A stretch of DNA of 64,000 nucleotides from JAHRVQ01 sp963976815 (GCA_963976815.1 CAXBLU010000001.1:248001-312000); one strand, 5' to 3'. Numbered from the stretch's first letter, positions 1 to 9,402 are shown. Made by a program: numbers and translations. Notes: generated by a model from the letters alone, not told the origin.

Positions 1-2
1 AA

Positions 3-323
3 CATATTATTAATACGCCACTCGAGGCAGGCACCAACAGCGGTACCTTCCGGCGCCTCATCGAGAAAAACTGGCTACCTGCAATCCAGAAACACAAGCC
101 GGATTTGATATTTATCTCCGCTGGGTTTGATGCGCACAACGATGACCCTCTCGCTGAGATTTGTCTCGAGGATGACGATTATCGCTGGGTGACAAACTTT
201 CTAGTTGATATGGCCAACAGCCATTCTAAGGGGAGGATAGTCTCAACGATGGAGGGAGGATACGAACTTGATGCACTTGCCAGGTCGGCACGCATACACG
301 TGGAACAGCTTCTGCTTAATTAG
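3..323 (+). CDS. Histone deacetylase-family hydrolase, C-terminal fragment (5' end outside window)
   Basis: The open frame enters from the left edge without a start and ends at TAG 321-323, giving about 106 residues. The visible part has the metal-ligand segment FISAGFDAHNDDPL, preceded by NTPLEAGTNS and followed by EGGYELDAL, all typical of the C-terminal third of class II HDAC/AcuC/acetylpolyamine amidohydrolase proteins. These zinc enzymes remove acetyl groups from acetyl-lysine or acetylpolyamines; the substrate here cannot be told. The next gene is convergent, so this is the last gene of a rightward unit. Family is clear; exact function is unknown because the His-rich active site lies outside the window. 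Confidence 0.85.
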   Translation, partial: HIINTPLEAGTNSGTFRRLIEKNWLPAIQKHKPDLIFISAGFDAHNDDPLAEICLEDDDYRWVTNFLVDMANSHSKGRIVSTMEGGYELDALARSARIHVEQLLLN

Positions 324-344
324 CGGATATCAGATGTACAGGTT

Positions 345-2102
345 TCAGGCAAAGTATTGGGCAATATCAACTTCATCAATCTGGGTGGGCTCAAGAAAAC
401 GGTCCGCATAGTCTTTGTAAACACCGGAACTTAAAAACAGCCTAAACAATTCAGGGTCTAGATGATGGTCCTTGACCATAAAGCCCATAATCTTAATGCT
501 TTCACTCAAGGTCTTGGGTTTCTTGTAGGGGCGATCCGCCGCCGTTAAGGCTTCAAACACATCAGCAATCGCCATAATTCGAGCGGGTATCGACATCTCA
601 CCCCCCATTATTTTCTTGGGGTATCCCGTACCATCCATTTTCTCATGGTGACCACCGGCTATTTCTGGCACACGTTCCAGGTGCCGTGGGAACGGTAGGT
701 TTTCAAGCATCACAATGGTTTGCACGATGTGGTCATTAATCTTGAACCGCTCCTCTGCTGTTAATGTGCCCCGGCTAATCGCAAGATTATAAACTTCACC
801 CAGATTGTACTTATGCTCCGGGACATCAATATTAAATCCATACCGATTATCAGGATCAGACGAATGCACAATCACATCATGTTCAACAATATGATCCGGT
901 CGGTCCGCTAGTAGAGTTTCAATAACGGGCAGTTGTACCGGTGGCGTCCGAGCCTTGCGTTTGGCTTCATCAAAAGAAACACCGAGTCGATCATCCAGGG
1001 TTCTGGTCCACTCATAACCCGCGATCCGCCTCAACCGTTCTAGACGTTCTTCCTCCATAAATTCACCGCCCAGGTTGCATTCAGCAATGAAGGCAAAGTC
1101 TTCATCCAAACTCAAAAGATCTGCGTCCAGTTGAGCTTTCAGTTCCGCGCCATTGGTTGCACCATCAAGCAACCGTTGTTGGTACGTGATGACGCGCTCC
1201 CGTTTGATGACTTCAAATCGCGTCCGAACTTCGTGAATTCTGTCGGTGATCGTTTCGAGTTTTGTTGCTTTATCAACCACATACTCCGGCGTGGTGACCT
1301 TGCCGCAATCGTGAAGCCAGGCCCCGATGTGCAGCTCGTACCATTCTTCTTCGTTTAGGGAAAATCCCGCGAAGGGTTTTTCTTCCGATTGACACGCTGC
1401 TTCGGTGAGCATTTCCGTGAGTTCTGGCACACGCTGACAGTGGCCTCCGGTATAGGGAGACTTGGCATCCACAGCGCTTGCCATCAACTCAATAAATGAA
1501 TCCAGCAGGTTTTTCTGGGATTCCAACAAATTTTGATTTTCCAGGGACACCGCAGCCTGGGAAGCCAGGGCTTCAATCAACGGCTGGGTTTCCAGTGAAA
1601 ACGGACAGACTTCACCCTCGGCATTAATCGAATTTAATAGTTGCAGAACGCCAATGACACGGCCGGTATTATTCTTCAGGGGTACCGTCAGAAAAGATCG
1701 CGACTTATACCCCGTGGCTTCATCAAACTTTTTTGTACCCGTTAGATCAAAGTCCGTGGTTGCATAGGCATCTTCGAGGTTAAGTGTCTCCCCTGTATTG
1801 GCAACATAGCTCACCAGGTTTTTTAGGTTAGGCTCCCCGTCCTGGCGGAACATACCCACCGCGGGCAGCGTAATTTCGACGCCGGTTGTACCACCCTGGG
1901 CAATACCGAGAGAGTCCGTTCTGACAATGGTGAACTCTAACTGGTCTTCTCGATTACGAATATAAAGGGTACCGCCATCTGCACCACCAATATCTTTCGC
2001 TTCGAGCAGAATAATTTCCATGAGCCGGTCACTGTCTTTCTCTGCAGAAAGTGCAATGCCGATATCAATCAAACGCTTGAATGATGGCTGCTCAGATGCC
2101 AC
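345..2102 (-). CDS. GAF domain / HD-GYP domain protein, probable c-di-GMP phosphodiesterase
   Basis: 585 residues from a GTG start; an AAGGG-like ribosome site lies about 9 nt upstream. A GAF sensor domain covers roughly residues 20-190. The HD-GYP half carries GGH near 219, the HD pair in WLHDCGK near 265, a conserved HH pair near 484, and an intact GTGYP at about 491-495. HD-GYP proteins hydrolyse cyclic di-GMP to GMP in the cytoplasm. A segment of about 150 residues not typical of the family separates the HD and GYP parts. The GAF domain is strikingly similar to that of the GGDEF protein at 19253-20461, so the two probably sense related signals and act in opposite directions. No receiver or membrane segment is seen. 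Confidence 0.9.
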   Translation of the reverse strand: MASEQPSFKRLIDIGIALSAEKDSDRLMEIILLEAKDIGGADGGTLYIRNREDQLEFTIVRTDSLGIAQGGTTGVEITLPAVGMFRQDGEPNLKNLVSYVANTGETLNLEDAYATTDFDLTGTKKFDEATGYKSRSFLTVPLKNNTGRVIGVLQLLNSINAEGEVCPFSLETQPLIEALASQAAVSLENQNLLESQKNLLDSFIELMASAVDAKSPYTGGHCQRVPELTEMLTEAACQSEEKPFAGFSLNEEEWYELHIGAWLHDCGKVTTPEYVVDKATKLETITDRIHEVRTRFEVIKRERVITYQQRLLDGATNGAELKAQLDADLLSLDEDFAFIAECNLGGEFMEEERLERLRRIAGYEWTRTLDDRLGVSFDEAKRKARTPPVQLPVIETLLADRPDHIVEHDVIVHSSDPDNRYGFNIDVPEHKYNLGEVYNLAISRGTLTAEERFKINDHIVQTIVMLENLPFPRHLERVPEIAGGHHEKMDGTGYPKKIMGGEMSIPARIMAIADVFEALTAADRPYKKPKTLSESIKIMGFMVKDHHLDPELFRLFLSSGVYKDYADRFLEPTQIDEVDIAQYFA

Positions 2103-2123
2103 TAACTATTCCCTTTATTATTT

Positions 2124-2163
2124 ACACACGAACTACACACAAACTACACACGAACCACACACA
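2124..2163. repeat. 11-bp tandem repeat upstream of the HD-GYP gene
   Basis: Three 11-bp units (ACACACGAACT, ACACACAAACT, ACACACGAACC) and a partial fourth lie 21 bp before the start of the HD-GYP gene, in its leader or promoter. Units differ by one base each. No function can be assigned. It is one of several such short tandem duplications in this window. Confidence 0.9.
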
Positions 2164-2400
2164 GCCTATACGCTCTGGGATTTATCCTCTATGGGAGAAT
2201 CCCAGCACTGTTTATATCTATTTGCTGGCTGGGCATCAAGTAACCAGTTCTCCTTCTGCCACAACTTTTTTACTGACTTGGCTCCTGACTTGCCAGTTCC
2301 CAGGGTCCAGCAGCGCTTGAGAAGAGCTGGAGAAGCGCTTACGAGGTAGTCAGACCACCCTTCATCCGCTAAGCTCGGATTTTTGCAAAATGAGACCCAA

Positions 2401-3303
2401 ATGGCTGCCATTCCCTTTGTCTACCAATATGATTTTGAGTACGCCAAACTTGAGCAAATTACCCCACTCATTCGTCGGGTCACTGCCCGTAACCCAAGTG
2501 GATTTACATTCCACGGCACAGGAACCTACATCATCGGCAAAGGTAACGTGGCGGTTATTGACCCGGGCCCATTGCTTGACGAACACGTAGAGGCGCTCAA
2601 ACAAGTGCTTGAAGGGGAAACCGTTACCCATATTCTGATCACCCATACCCACTATGACCATTCTCCGGCCGCCGCCCCCCTTAAGGTACATTGGCAGTGT
2701 CCCACCTACGGCTATGGCCCCCATGGTGCAGGCAAAATTGAGTCCGGCACTCCCATCGAGGAAGGTGGCGATATGGATTTTGTCCCGGATGTAGTGATCA
2801 AGGACGGAGACCTGTTGGAGGGCGACGGCTGGACCGTTGAATGTGTTTACACTCCTGGGCACACCTCCAACCACATGTGTTTTGCCCTCAAAGAAGAAAA
2901 CGCACTGTTCACCGGTGATCATGTGATGGGCTGGTCCACCAGTGTCATCGGACCGCCCGACGGTGACATGACCCAGTATATGGACAGTCTGAAAAAGTTG
3001 CTGGATAGATCAGAGGACGTTTATTGGCCAACCCATGGAACCTGTATCAAGGACGTGAAGCACTTTGTTCAGACCTTTATCGATCATCGACTCGCAAGGG
3101 AACAACAAATTCTGGTTTGTATTAAAGACGGGGTGAGGAAAATTAACGATATGGTGCCCATGATGTACCAGGAAACCGACAAGGCACTCTACCCCGCCGC
3201 TGCTCGATCGGTTTTGGCTGCCATGGAACGACTGGTTGCTTCAAAGCAGGTGCTTTGTTCGACCTCTGAGCCCCAGCTCGATGCGGAATATACAGCGGCT
3301 TAG
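2401..3303 (+). CDS. Metallo-beta-lactamase-fold hydrolase (LACTB2/glyoxalase II-like)
   Basis: 300 residues from ATG 2401; an in-frame TTG at 2383 is possible and neither has a strong ribosome site. The zinc motif THTHYDHSPAA (HxHxDH) is near residue 80, followed by PGHTSNHMCF, FTGDHVMGW and a late WPTHG, so all usual metal ligands of the fold are present. The order matches LACTB2-type or RNase-Z-like hydrolases with a C-terminal winged-helix-like segment. Substrate is not predictable; thioesters or nucleic acids are both known for relatives. It sits alone between two leftward genes. Confidence 0.85.
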   Translation: MAAIPFVYQYDFEYAKLEQITPLIRRVTARNPSGFTFHGTGTYIIGKGNVAVIDPGPLLDEHVEALKQVLEGETVTHILITHTHYDHSPAAAPLKVHWQCPTYGYGPHGAGKIESGTPIEEGGDMDFVPDVVIKDGDLLEGDGWTVECVYTPGHTSNHMCFALKEENALFTGDHVMGWSTSVIGPPDGDMTQYMDSLKKLLDRSEDVYWPTHGTCIKDVKHFVQTFIDHRLAREQQILVCIKDGVRKINDMVPMMYQETDKALYPAAARSVLAAMERLVASKQVLCSTSEPQLDAEYTAA

Positions 3304-3335
3304 GCTCTAGACAAGTGGCACTATAGTGGCCGGTG

Positions 3336-4001
3336 TTAGAGAAATGATAGCGATGCAAATGGGGCTCGCTTTACGGTGGGGAGGTTGGTCGCCTGGATAA
3401 AACCCGCCGCAAAACCTTCCAGCGCGATTTTGGCATCCTCAGACACCAGTTCTTTACCGTTGTAGTGCGAATGGTCGCTTAAGGCGACGTCCTGATAGCG
3501 AGTTTGACCGGTGACATCAATATCACTTTCATCTCTAATATTCAGGACAAACAGATCTGCGGTTAAATTCTTCAGGGAAACCTTACCCTGGCCCGCGAGC
3601 ATGACCCGCAGATGCGCCGCATCTAACACGTCGGCATCAAGTCTTGCTCGATCCGATAGACACACCCGAACTTCTGGCGCGGACGTCTGGGAGATCTGAA
3701 CCCTTTCACTTCCTTCAAGCTTCACCAATAACACTCCATCTGCAATTCGCAGGCTCTGGAGTAAATTGGTTTCAATCACAATGTGGGCTGGCTGGTCTGC
3801 ACTAACGGTAATCTGGTTGCCGTTCCGGCTTACGGCAACCGTAGACGGGTCAAATTTGATTAATGGCATGGCACTGTGGTGGAGGCGTACTTCAACCGGA
3901 CCCGACACGGTGATCTGATCCCTAGACTCCAGCTCCATTCCCGTAGAATGCAGACCGATTGCGCCCATTGTGACAATGATCGCCAATTTGATCCATTCCA
4001 T
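3336..4001 (-). CDS. GIN-domain (DUF2807-like) envelope protein
   Basis: 221 residues from ATG 4001, chosen because AAGGGG lies 7 nt upstream; a GTG at 4022 would add seven residues. A hydrophobic N-terminus (WIKLAIIVTMGAIGLHSTG) looks like a signal peptide or anchor. The rest is rich in short beta-strand segments with regular small-residue turns (VSGPVEVRLHHS, VSLKNLTADLFVLNIRDES), as in the right-handed beta-helical GIN domain once called putative auto-transporter adhesin head. Probably exported; function unknown. Convergent with the metallo-hydrolase. Confidence 0.6.
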   Translation of the reverse strand: MEWIKLAIIVTMGAIGLHSTGMELESRDQITVSGPVEVRLHHSAMPLIKFDPSTVAVSRNGNQITVSADQPAHIVIETNLLQSLRIADGVLLVKLEGSERVQISQTSAPEVRVCLSDRARLDADVLDAAHLRVMLAGQGKVSLKNLTADLFVLNIRDESDIDVTGQTRYQDVALSDHSHYNGKELVSEDAKIALEGFAAGFIQATNLPTVKRAPFASLSFL

Positions 4002-4158
4002 CTCTAAACCCCTTATTATCACTAGGGGTGGAAATGCACAGGCCGTGCCAAATCTCTATCTATTTGATTTACATACTAATTGTCAGTTTCACGGCCCCCG
4101 GGTAGGGGATTTAGCCACCAGCATTTAGTCGTTTTAACCACTTAGCTGATATCGCCGA

Positions 4159-5148
4159 TCAGCCCGCCTCGGTAATCCCCGCCCAGAGCCCGTCTGCACC
4201 GAGTCGGCAAAAGCGTTCGCCGATGATCAATTGCCAATATCGTTCGGAACCGTATTCGTCCCGCCACTGCCATAATCGACGGGTGCGAAGATTCAAGGCA
4301 TGTTCCAGGGTATAGCCAATTGCACCATGTACCTGATGGGCAATATCGCTCACCAGGGTGACCGCCTCACCGGATCGCGCTTTGCCGATGGCCACGTCCA
4401 GATCACCGGTGCTATACAACACCGCGTCAGCACTCCGCTGACAGGCGGCTGACTCTCCGGCGAGCATAGACAATTGATGCTGAATCGCCTGAAATTTTGC
4501 CAGGGGTCTGCCAAATTGTTCCCGATCCGTCACATATTGGACGGACATTTCTAACACTCTTGAAATAGCCCCCGCCATCAGATTTACCCGGGATGCTGCG
4601 CCTTTTTGACGGGCGAGTGCGAGGGCATCTTCCAACTCGACAAGCTCCCCTTTTGGCTGCCAATCGCTGAGCGCCAGACTGGCCCAGGATTCTCCCGCAA
4701 TTGTCGATTGCCGTGCCCAGGGAATCTCCTCATTGGGCACTAGCAACATGCCTTGTTCGTTGATCCACAGGACCCAATCCGCAACCTCCGTATAGGCAAC
4801 CTGACAAACCTGATCGGACTCCACCATGGCAATGGTCATGATGCCACTGGGTAATGCCTTTCCCGCGGCCGCCAGCATAGATGCACTGATCAAGTGCTCC
4901 GCAAGTGGAATCGGTGCAGCCACAGCACCGGCTTCGCGAATGAGTAGCAGGGCATCAGCGAAACTACCGCCAGAACCGCCCGCCTCTTCCGCAATACCCG
5001 CCAGGGTCAAGCCGGTTTCTTCCAGTGTTCGCCACAAATCCGAGGGAAAATCACCCGCCTCCGCCGCGTCCACAACCGTCTTGTCACATTGATCCGCAAA
5101 AATTCGTTTGGCCGTTTCTATAATTAATTTTTGTTCTTCATTCATCAT
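4159..5148 (-). CDS. Acyl-CoA dehydrogenase family protein (second of a pair)
   Basis: About 330 residues. Tandem ATG codons at 5148 and 5145 follow an AGGGGAG ribosome site; the first is given. N-terminal helical domain (LIIETAKRIFADQ), central beta domain and C-terminal four-helix part with GRPLAKFQAIQH and QVHGAIGYTLEHALN are those of FAD-dependent acyl-CoA dehydrogenases. It is shorter than the usual 380 residues and its central domain is weakly conserved, as in the non-catalytic-looking partner of heteromeric acyl-CoA dehydrogenases for steroid side chains (FadE-type alpha2beta2). It starts 10 nt after the stop of the upstream dehydrogenase, so they are co-transcribed and probably form one complex. 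Substrate unknown. Confidence 0.88.
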   Translation of the reverse strand: MMNEEQKLIIETAKRIFADQCDKTVVDAAEAGDFPSDLWRTLEETGLTLAGIAEEAGGSGGSFADALLLIREAGAVAAPIPLAEHLISASMLAAAGKALPSGIMTIAMVESDQVCQVAYTEVADWVLWINEQGMLLVPNEEIPWARQSTIAGESWASLALSDWQPKGELVELEDALALARQKGAASRVNLMAGAISRVLEMSVQYVTDREQFGRPLAKFQAIQHQLSMLAGESAACQRSADAVLYSTGDLDVAIGKARSGEAVTLVSDIAHQVHGAIGYTLEHALNLRTRRLWQWRDEYGSERYWQLIIGERFCRLGADGLWAGITEAG

Positions 5149-5158
5149 CAATTCTCCC

Positions 5159-6286
5159 CTATCGCAAGCCAAGTCCACGGGCGATCATGCCCCGTAAAAT
5201 TTCCCGGGTACCTCCACGCAAGGTGAAGGACGGTGCATGCAAAATGCACTGATTCAGTGTATCGACGAATCTTGGCGAGACGTTTCCCGGTCTCAGCTGA
5301 CGAATAATTTCCGGTACCATCCGCTCGTAACTATTCCCCAGGTCTTTGATCAACGCGGCTTCAACGTTCGGCATCTTTCCTGCCTGGAGCATTCCGGCCA
5401 CGGAAACTGACATGCGCCGGAGGGTAATCAGATGTGCAACTAGCCTTCCGACTAAGGCTGCTTGTTCAGGGCTGGGGTCGGCACCGATCTCCCGGACAAA
5501 TTCCACCAGCACGCGGAAGGCGGATAAAAAACGTTCTGGACCGCTTCGTTCGTACCCCAGTTCACTCATGACCTGTTCCCAACCATTGCCCGGTTGACCC
5601 ACAACATGGTCATCGGAAATAAACACATCATCGAAGAACACTTGATTGAAGTCCGTATCACCGGCCAAATTTTTAATACCGGTAATCGTCACATTCGGGT
5701 CAGATAAATCAACAATCACCTGACTCATGCCCGCATGGCGATTCTCTGAAGCCGGCGCGGTCCGCACGAGTGCAATCATGTAATGATTCATGTGGGCACC
5801 GGAGGTCCATATTTTACTGCCGTTCAATATCCAGCCGCCCTCGGTTTTGGTTGCCATCGAACGAATAGAGGCAAGGTCAGAACCAGAATCAGGCTCACTC
5901 ATGCCAATCGAAAAGTAACATTCACCCCGGGTAATCCCAGGCAGATATTGCTGGCGTTGAGCTTCGGTACCAAACTTCAAAAATTGCGGCCCGCTTTGCC
6001 GGTCGGCAATCCAATGGGCGCCCACGGGTGCACCGGCAGCCAATAACTCCTCGGTGACCACATAGCGCTCCAAAAATGAGCGCTCGCCGCCGCCATATTG
6101 CTTTGGCCAGGTCATACCGATCCAGCCCTGTTGCCCCAGCTTACGGCTCAACTCTGCGGATTCTCCCGCGTTGAAGTCGGAGTTTCTTAAATAGTCAGGT
6201 GGTAACTCTGCCTCAATAAATCGACGCACCTCAAGACGCAATGCTTCTGCCTCCGGCGGCAGGGAGACGGGTTCAAACTGGAACAT
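5159..6286 (-). CDS. Acyl-CoA dehydrogenase family protein (first of a pair)
   Basis: 375 residues from ATG 6286; ten more codons upstream are open but lack a good start. Conserved features include the FAD/substrate segment YFSIGMSEPDSGSDLASI, the beta-domain WILNGSKIWTSGAHMNH, and the C-terminal RGGTREILRGMIARGLGLR. It oxidises an acyl-CoA to the 2-enoyl-CoA and passes electrons to ETF. The C-terminus resembles FadE-like subunits that act in pairs; the next gene downstream is a shorter homologue. The couple is likely a heteromeric dehydrogenase for a bulky substrate such as a sterol side chain or branched acid; that is inference from architecture. Confidence 0.9.
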   Translation of the reverse strand: MFQFEPVSLPPEAEALRLEVRRFIEAELPPDYLRNSDFNAGESAELSRKLGQQGWIGMTWPKQYGGGERSFLERYVVTEELLAAGAPVGAHWIADRQSGPQFLKFGTEAQRQQYLPGITRGECYFSIGMSEPDSGSDLASIRSMATKTEGGWILNGSKIWTSGAHMNHYMIALVRTAPASENRHAGMSQVIVDLSDPNVTITGIKNLAGDTDFNQVFFDDVFISDDHVVGQPGNGWEQVMSELGYERSGPERFLSAFRVLVEFVREIGADPSPEQAALVGRLVAHLITLRRMSVSVAGMLQAGKMPNVEAALIKDLGNSYERMVPEIIRQLRPGNVSPRFVDTLNQCILHAPSFTLRGGTREILRGMIARGLGLR

Positions 6287-6446
6287 AGGGAACTCACTTA
6301 GAACAAACGCGGACAAAGGTAGTGGGTTACGCCAGCCAATGCAAACTCAGAATTCGATCTAAGACGACCCCGTGGTATGCTAATTTTAATTCAGAATATC
6401 TGATGAATGTGCCATCAATCGGTCAATCATCCTCAGGAATCATTAG

Positions 6447-9068
6447 ATGACGCGGGTCCTTCGTCTCGACAGTATCAATCGAGATCAGGTTTCTATCGCA
6501 GGTGGCAAAGGTGCCAACCTGGGGGAACTTGTACAACAAGGATTTCCAGTGCCGCCGGGATTTGTCGTGACGGCAGAGGCCTATCAGAATTTTGTCAGCG
6601 CCTGGGACTTATCTGGGCTCACGCCTGATCAGGTTAGACGTAATATCATGGCGCAGGAGGTCGACTCGGAATTGGCGTCTGACCTGCAACAACACCACAC
6701 ACACCTTGCCACACTCATTCCAGGGCGGTTCGTCTACGCCGTTCGATCATCCGCTACCGCCGAGGACCTCGGGGACGCAAGCTTCGCAGGCCAACACGAC
6801 ACCTACTACTACGTTACGCCAGAACAAATCCCACAAATGGTAAAAAAATGTTGGGCATCACTTTGGTCCGATGCCGCCTGCAGTTATCGAGCGTCCCAGG
6901 GTATTGCCCACCATGGGGTAAATATGGCGGTGGTTGTTCAGTTGATGGTGGAATCTTCAATCAGCGGCATCACTTTTACCGCTAACCCCATCAATGGCAA
7001 TAGTGATGAAATCCTCACCGAATCGAGCTGGGGCATGGGCGCTGCGATTGTGGACGGCAGAGTTAGCCCTGACCAATATACCTATAGCCGGCGGCGGGAC
7101 GCATTGACCTCAAAGCGAATCGCCGACAAGAAGTTTATGGTGCCAGCGACGCTTGCGGAAAATCAATCAAGGCTTATGGCGGTACCCGCCCTTCTGCGAC
7201 GTAAAGAAACCTTAAACGAACAGCAGGTATCAACCCTTATCGAATGGGCAAAAAAATCTGAAGACTACTTTGGCCAACCCCAGGACCTGGAGTGGGCTTT
7301 TAGCGGTGATGCGTTTTATATACTGCAGTCACGGCCCATCACGACCTTATCTCAAAAGTTAGATGAAATACCTGAAGGTAAATTTGTCCTGTTTAAGCCG
7401 GTTGCTGAAAACTTTACCGATCCATTGTTGCCACTATCCCAGGATTTATTGCTGCGCCTTTTCCCGATGATGAAAATCATCCGCGGAAGGATTTATATGA
7501 ATATTGAGCACCTTAGGCCGCTGATCCCTTTCAAGATGGACAGCCAACAAATTGCTCAGCTTGCCTACCTGTCTGACTCAAAAGAATCACCGGGGCTATC
7601 GGTGCCCAGACTCATTGGGCTGGGTATTTTGCTCTATCTCAATTACCTGATCATGGGTGTTTTTTACTATCGTACCGACCGGCTTCCAGATGATTTTATG
7701 GATAGCTTCCGACAGCTATTTGATAAAACCGTTAAAGATGATTCGATTGATGCGTTCGGAACCATGCAAAAACTCTTTTTTAAACCGCGGTTTTTTGAGC
7801 CCGTAGGCAATATGGTCCTACTCGTAAACCTGAGCGCACCTAGGTATATCTTGCTCCTCGGATTACTGGGCCGGCTACTCAAATACTGGCTACCGGAGCT
7901 ACGGGAGGACGCCGCATCCTATCTCACATCCGGAACCGAGGGTGTGCTTTCAACCGATATGGGCAGGCGCATCTGGTTTCTTGCCGAGCAGGCACGATTA
8001 TCCCCGGTAGTTGTTGATATCATCCAACAGCAGGAACCTCGACAGGCCCTAAACACTCTACGTAGCGAGGCGGCAGCCGCTGATTTTATGCACCAGGTGG
8101 ATCAGTTTCTTGCAATCCACGGCCACAGAACCCTTAAGGAATTTGAACTCAACTCGGTCCGATGGGAAGAAGACCCAACCCCAGTGATTGCAATGATTCG
8201 TAACTACCTCCAAACCGACGCGGATCCAACAAGCACTGAACGAAAAGTTGAGGCAGAGCGGAATAACTTTGCTCGAGAAATTCAGTCCCTACTCTCCAAC
8301 AAGTTTCTTGAGGCTTCCTTTGGTTGGCGCTGGAAAGTTATTGAGTCCCTGCGGCAAAAAGCCAAATACTTTATTCGCCTACGAGAAAACTCCCGCTTCT
8401 TTCACATTATGGTTTTTTATGCGGCAAGAAAGAAGATTCTAAAAGTAGAAGCCGCGCTACTCAATCAGGGGGCGTTGAAGTGCAAGGACGACATTTACTA
8501 TCTCAAATGGTCTGAGATTCAGGACCTTAAAACGGACAAACTTACCTGGCCAGACGTTGAGGAGCGTATTCGAGAACGTCGCATGGATTTTATTCGACTC
8601 TCAAAAATGACTCCGCCTAAAACCTTTGGTGTTGCTGAATCAACGGAAGATGACCAGTTATCTAACTCCGTGATTTCCGGCCAGGGAGCTTCTCCCGGTG
8701 AATGTGAAGGTAACGCTCGGGTGATTATGGATCCCGGCATAGACGCGACGGTCTTACCCGGTGAAATCTTGATTGCACCTTACACTGACCCCGCCTGGAC
8801 GCCGTTATTTTTGACCGCAAGTGGCGCTGTAGTTGAAGTCGGCAGCTACCTGTCCCACGCCGGTACCATTGCCCGGGAATATGGACTGCCCTGTGTCGTC
8901 GACGCGGCAAACTGCACCGAACGCATCAAAACCGGAGATCGAATTCGCGTTAACGGCAGTACCGGTCAAGTTCTGTTGCTAGCCCCTGCCGCTGAAATGA
9001 CATCAAAACAGGACGCGGAACATTGGCCGGAGAATTCTGCACAGCCGAGGGGATCAGCAGATGTTTGA
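6447..9068 (+). CDS. PEP-synthase-like phosphotransferase (rifampicin phosphotransferase architecture)
   Basis: 873 residues from ATG 6447 with AGGAA 7-8 nt upstream. The N-terminal third is a PPDK/PEP-synthase ATP-grasp domain (GGKGANLGELVQQGFPVPPG; AVRSSATAEDLGDASFAGQ; FTANPINGNSDEI; QDLEWAF). A helical middle region (about 310-720) is not the usual PEP-binding barrel. The C-terminus is the swivelling phosphohistidine domain, LSHAGTIAREYGLPCV, with His near 804. The order ATP-grasp, helical acceptor domain, His domain and the length match rifampicin phosphotransferases (about 865 residues) better than PEP synthase, which ends in a TIM barrel. Known relatives transfer the beta-phosphate of ATP to a hydroxyl acceptor; the acceptor here is unknown. 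It overlaps the next gene by 8 nt. Confidence 0.8.
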   Translation: MTRVLRLDSINRDQVSIAGGKGANLGELVQQGFPVPPGFVVTAEAYQNFVSAWDLSGLTPDQVRRNIMAQEVDSELASDLQQHHTHLATLIPGRFVYAVRSSATAEDLGDASFAGQHDTYYYVTPEQIPQMVKKCWASLWSDAACSYRASQGIAHHGVNMAVVVQLMVESSISGITFTANPINGNSDEILTESSWGMGAAIVDGRVSPDQYTYSRRRDALTSKRIADKKFMVPATLAENQSRLMAVPALLRRKETLNEQQVSTLIEWAKKSEDYFGQPQDLEWAFSGDAFYILQSRPITTLSQKLDEIPEGKFVLFKPVAENFTDPLLPLSQDLLLRLFPMMKIIRGRIYMNIEHLRPLIPFKMDSQQIAQLAYLSDSKESPGLSVPRLIGLGILLYLNYLIMGVFYYRTDRLPDDFMDSFRQLFDKTVKDDSIDAFGTMQKLFFKPRFFEPVGNMVLLVNLSAPRYILLLGLLGRLLKYWLPELREDAASYLTSGTEGVLSTDMGRRIWFLAEQARLSPVVVDIIQQQEPRQALNTLRSEAAAADFMHQVDQFLAIHGHRTLKEFELNSVRWEEDPTPVIAMIRNYLQTDADPTSTERKVEAERNNFAREIQSLLSNKFLEASFGWRWKVIESLRQKAKYFIRLRENSRFFHIMVFYAARKKILKVEAALLNQGALKCKDDIYYLKWSEIQDLKTDKLTWPDVEERIRERRMDFIRLSKMTPPKTFGVAESTEDDQLSNSVISGQGASPGECEGNARVIMDPGIDATVLPGEILIAPYTDPAWTPLFLTASGAVVEVGSYLSHAGTIAREYGLPCVVDAANCTERIKTGDRIRVNGSTGQVLLLAPAAEMTSKQDAEHWPENSAQPRGSADV

Positions 9069-9351
9069 GATTGTCCTGAACATTGTTGGATTCTTCGCCG
9101 GCGTGCATCTGACAATGATGTTAATCGCTTCGTCATATCGCTTGATCGATTTGAATTATTGCATCAAAGAATTTTGGCTCGAAATTACCGCTCGCATTGG
9201 TCTAAATGCCGGTTTGATTTTTCTTGTGTACTTTCTAACTAACGGTAGTTTTGAATCCGGTTTTCTGCTCGGCCAGGTCTTTTTTACAATTTTCCATGTA
9301 TCAATTTTCTGGCTAGGCCAGTTAACACTGTTTCTAAATCATCGGGATTAA
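9061..9351 (+). CDS. Small membrane protein, unknown function
   Basis: 96 residues from an ATG that overlaps the last 8 nt of the phosphotransferase gene, implying translational coupling. Three hydrophobic stretches (about residues 2-23, 45-62 and 70-90) suggest an inner-membrane protein. No family recognised. Because of the coupling it may anchor or accompany the phosphotransferase, but the sequence gives no direct proof. Confidence 0.65.
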   Translation: MFEIVLNIVGFFAGVHLTMMLIASSYRLIDLNYCIKEFWLEITARIGLNAGLIFLVYFLTNGSFESGFLLGQVFFTIFHVSIFWLGQLTLFLNHRD

Positions 9352-9363
9352 ACCTTAACCGCT

Positions 9364-9402
9364 CGTCTGGACAGAACGTCTGGACAGAACGTCTGGACAG
9401 AA
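9364..9402. repeat. 13-bp perfect tandem repeat, three copies
   Basis: Three identical copies of CGTCTGGACAGAA follow each other starting 13 bp after the stop of the small membrane protein gene. There is no inverted symmetry that would make a terminator. Perfect identity suggests recent expansion by replication slippage. Confidence 0.95.

Noticed and set aside
2166..2922. Two minus-strand frames (2166-2411 and 2362-2922) near the metallo-hydrolase
   Set aside because: They overlap the metallo-hydrolase or its leader, lack ribosome sites, and show no family features.
9364..9402. Tandem repeats as a CRISPR array
   Set aside because: Units are contiguous, 13 bp, without spacers; no cas genes in the window. 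The same holds for the other arrays.
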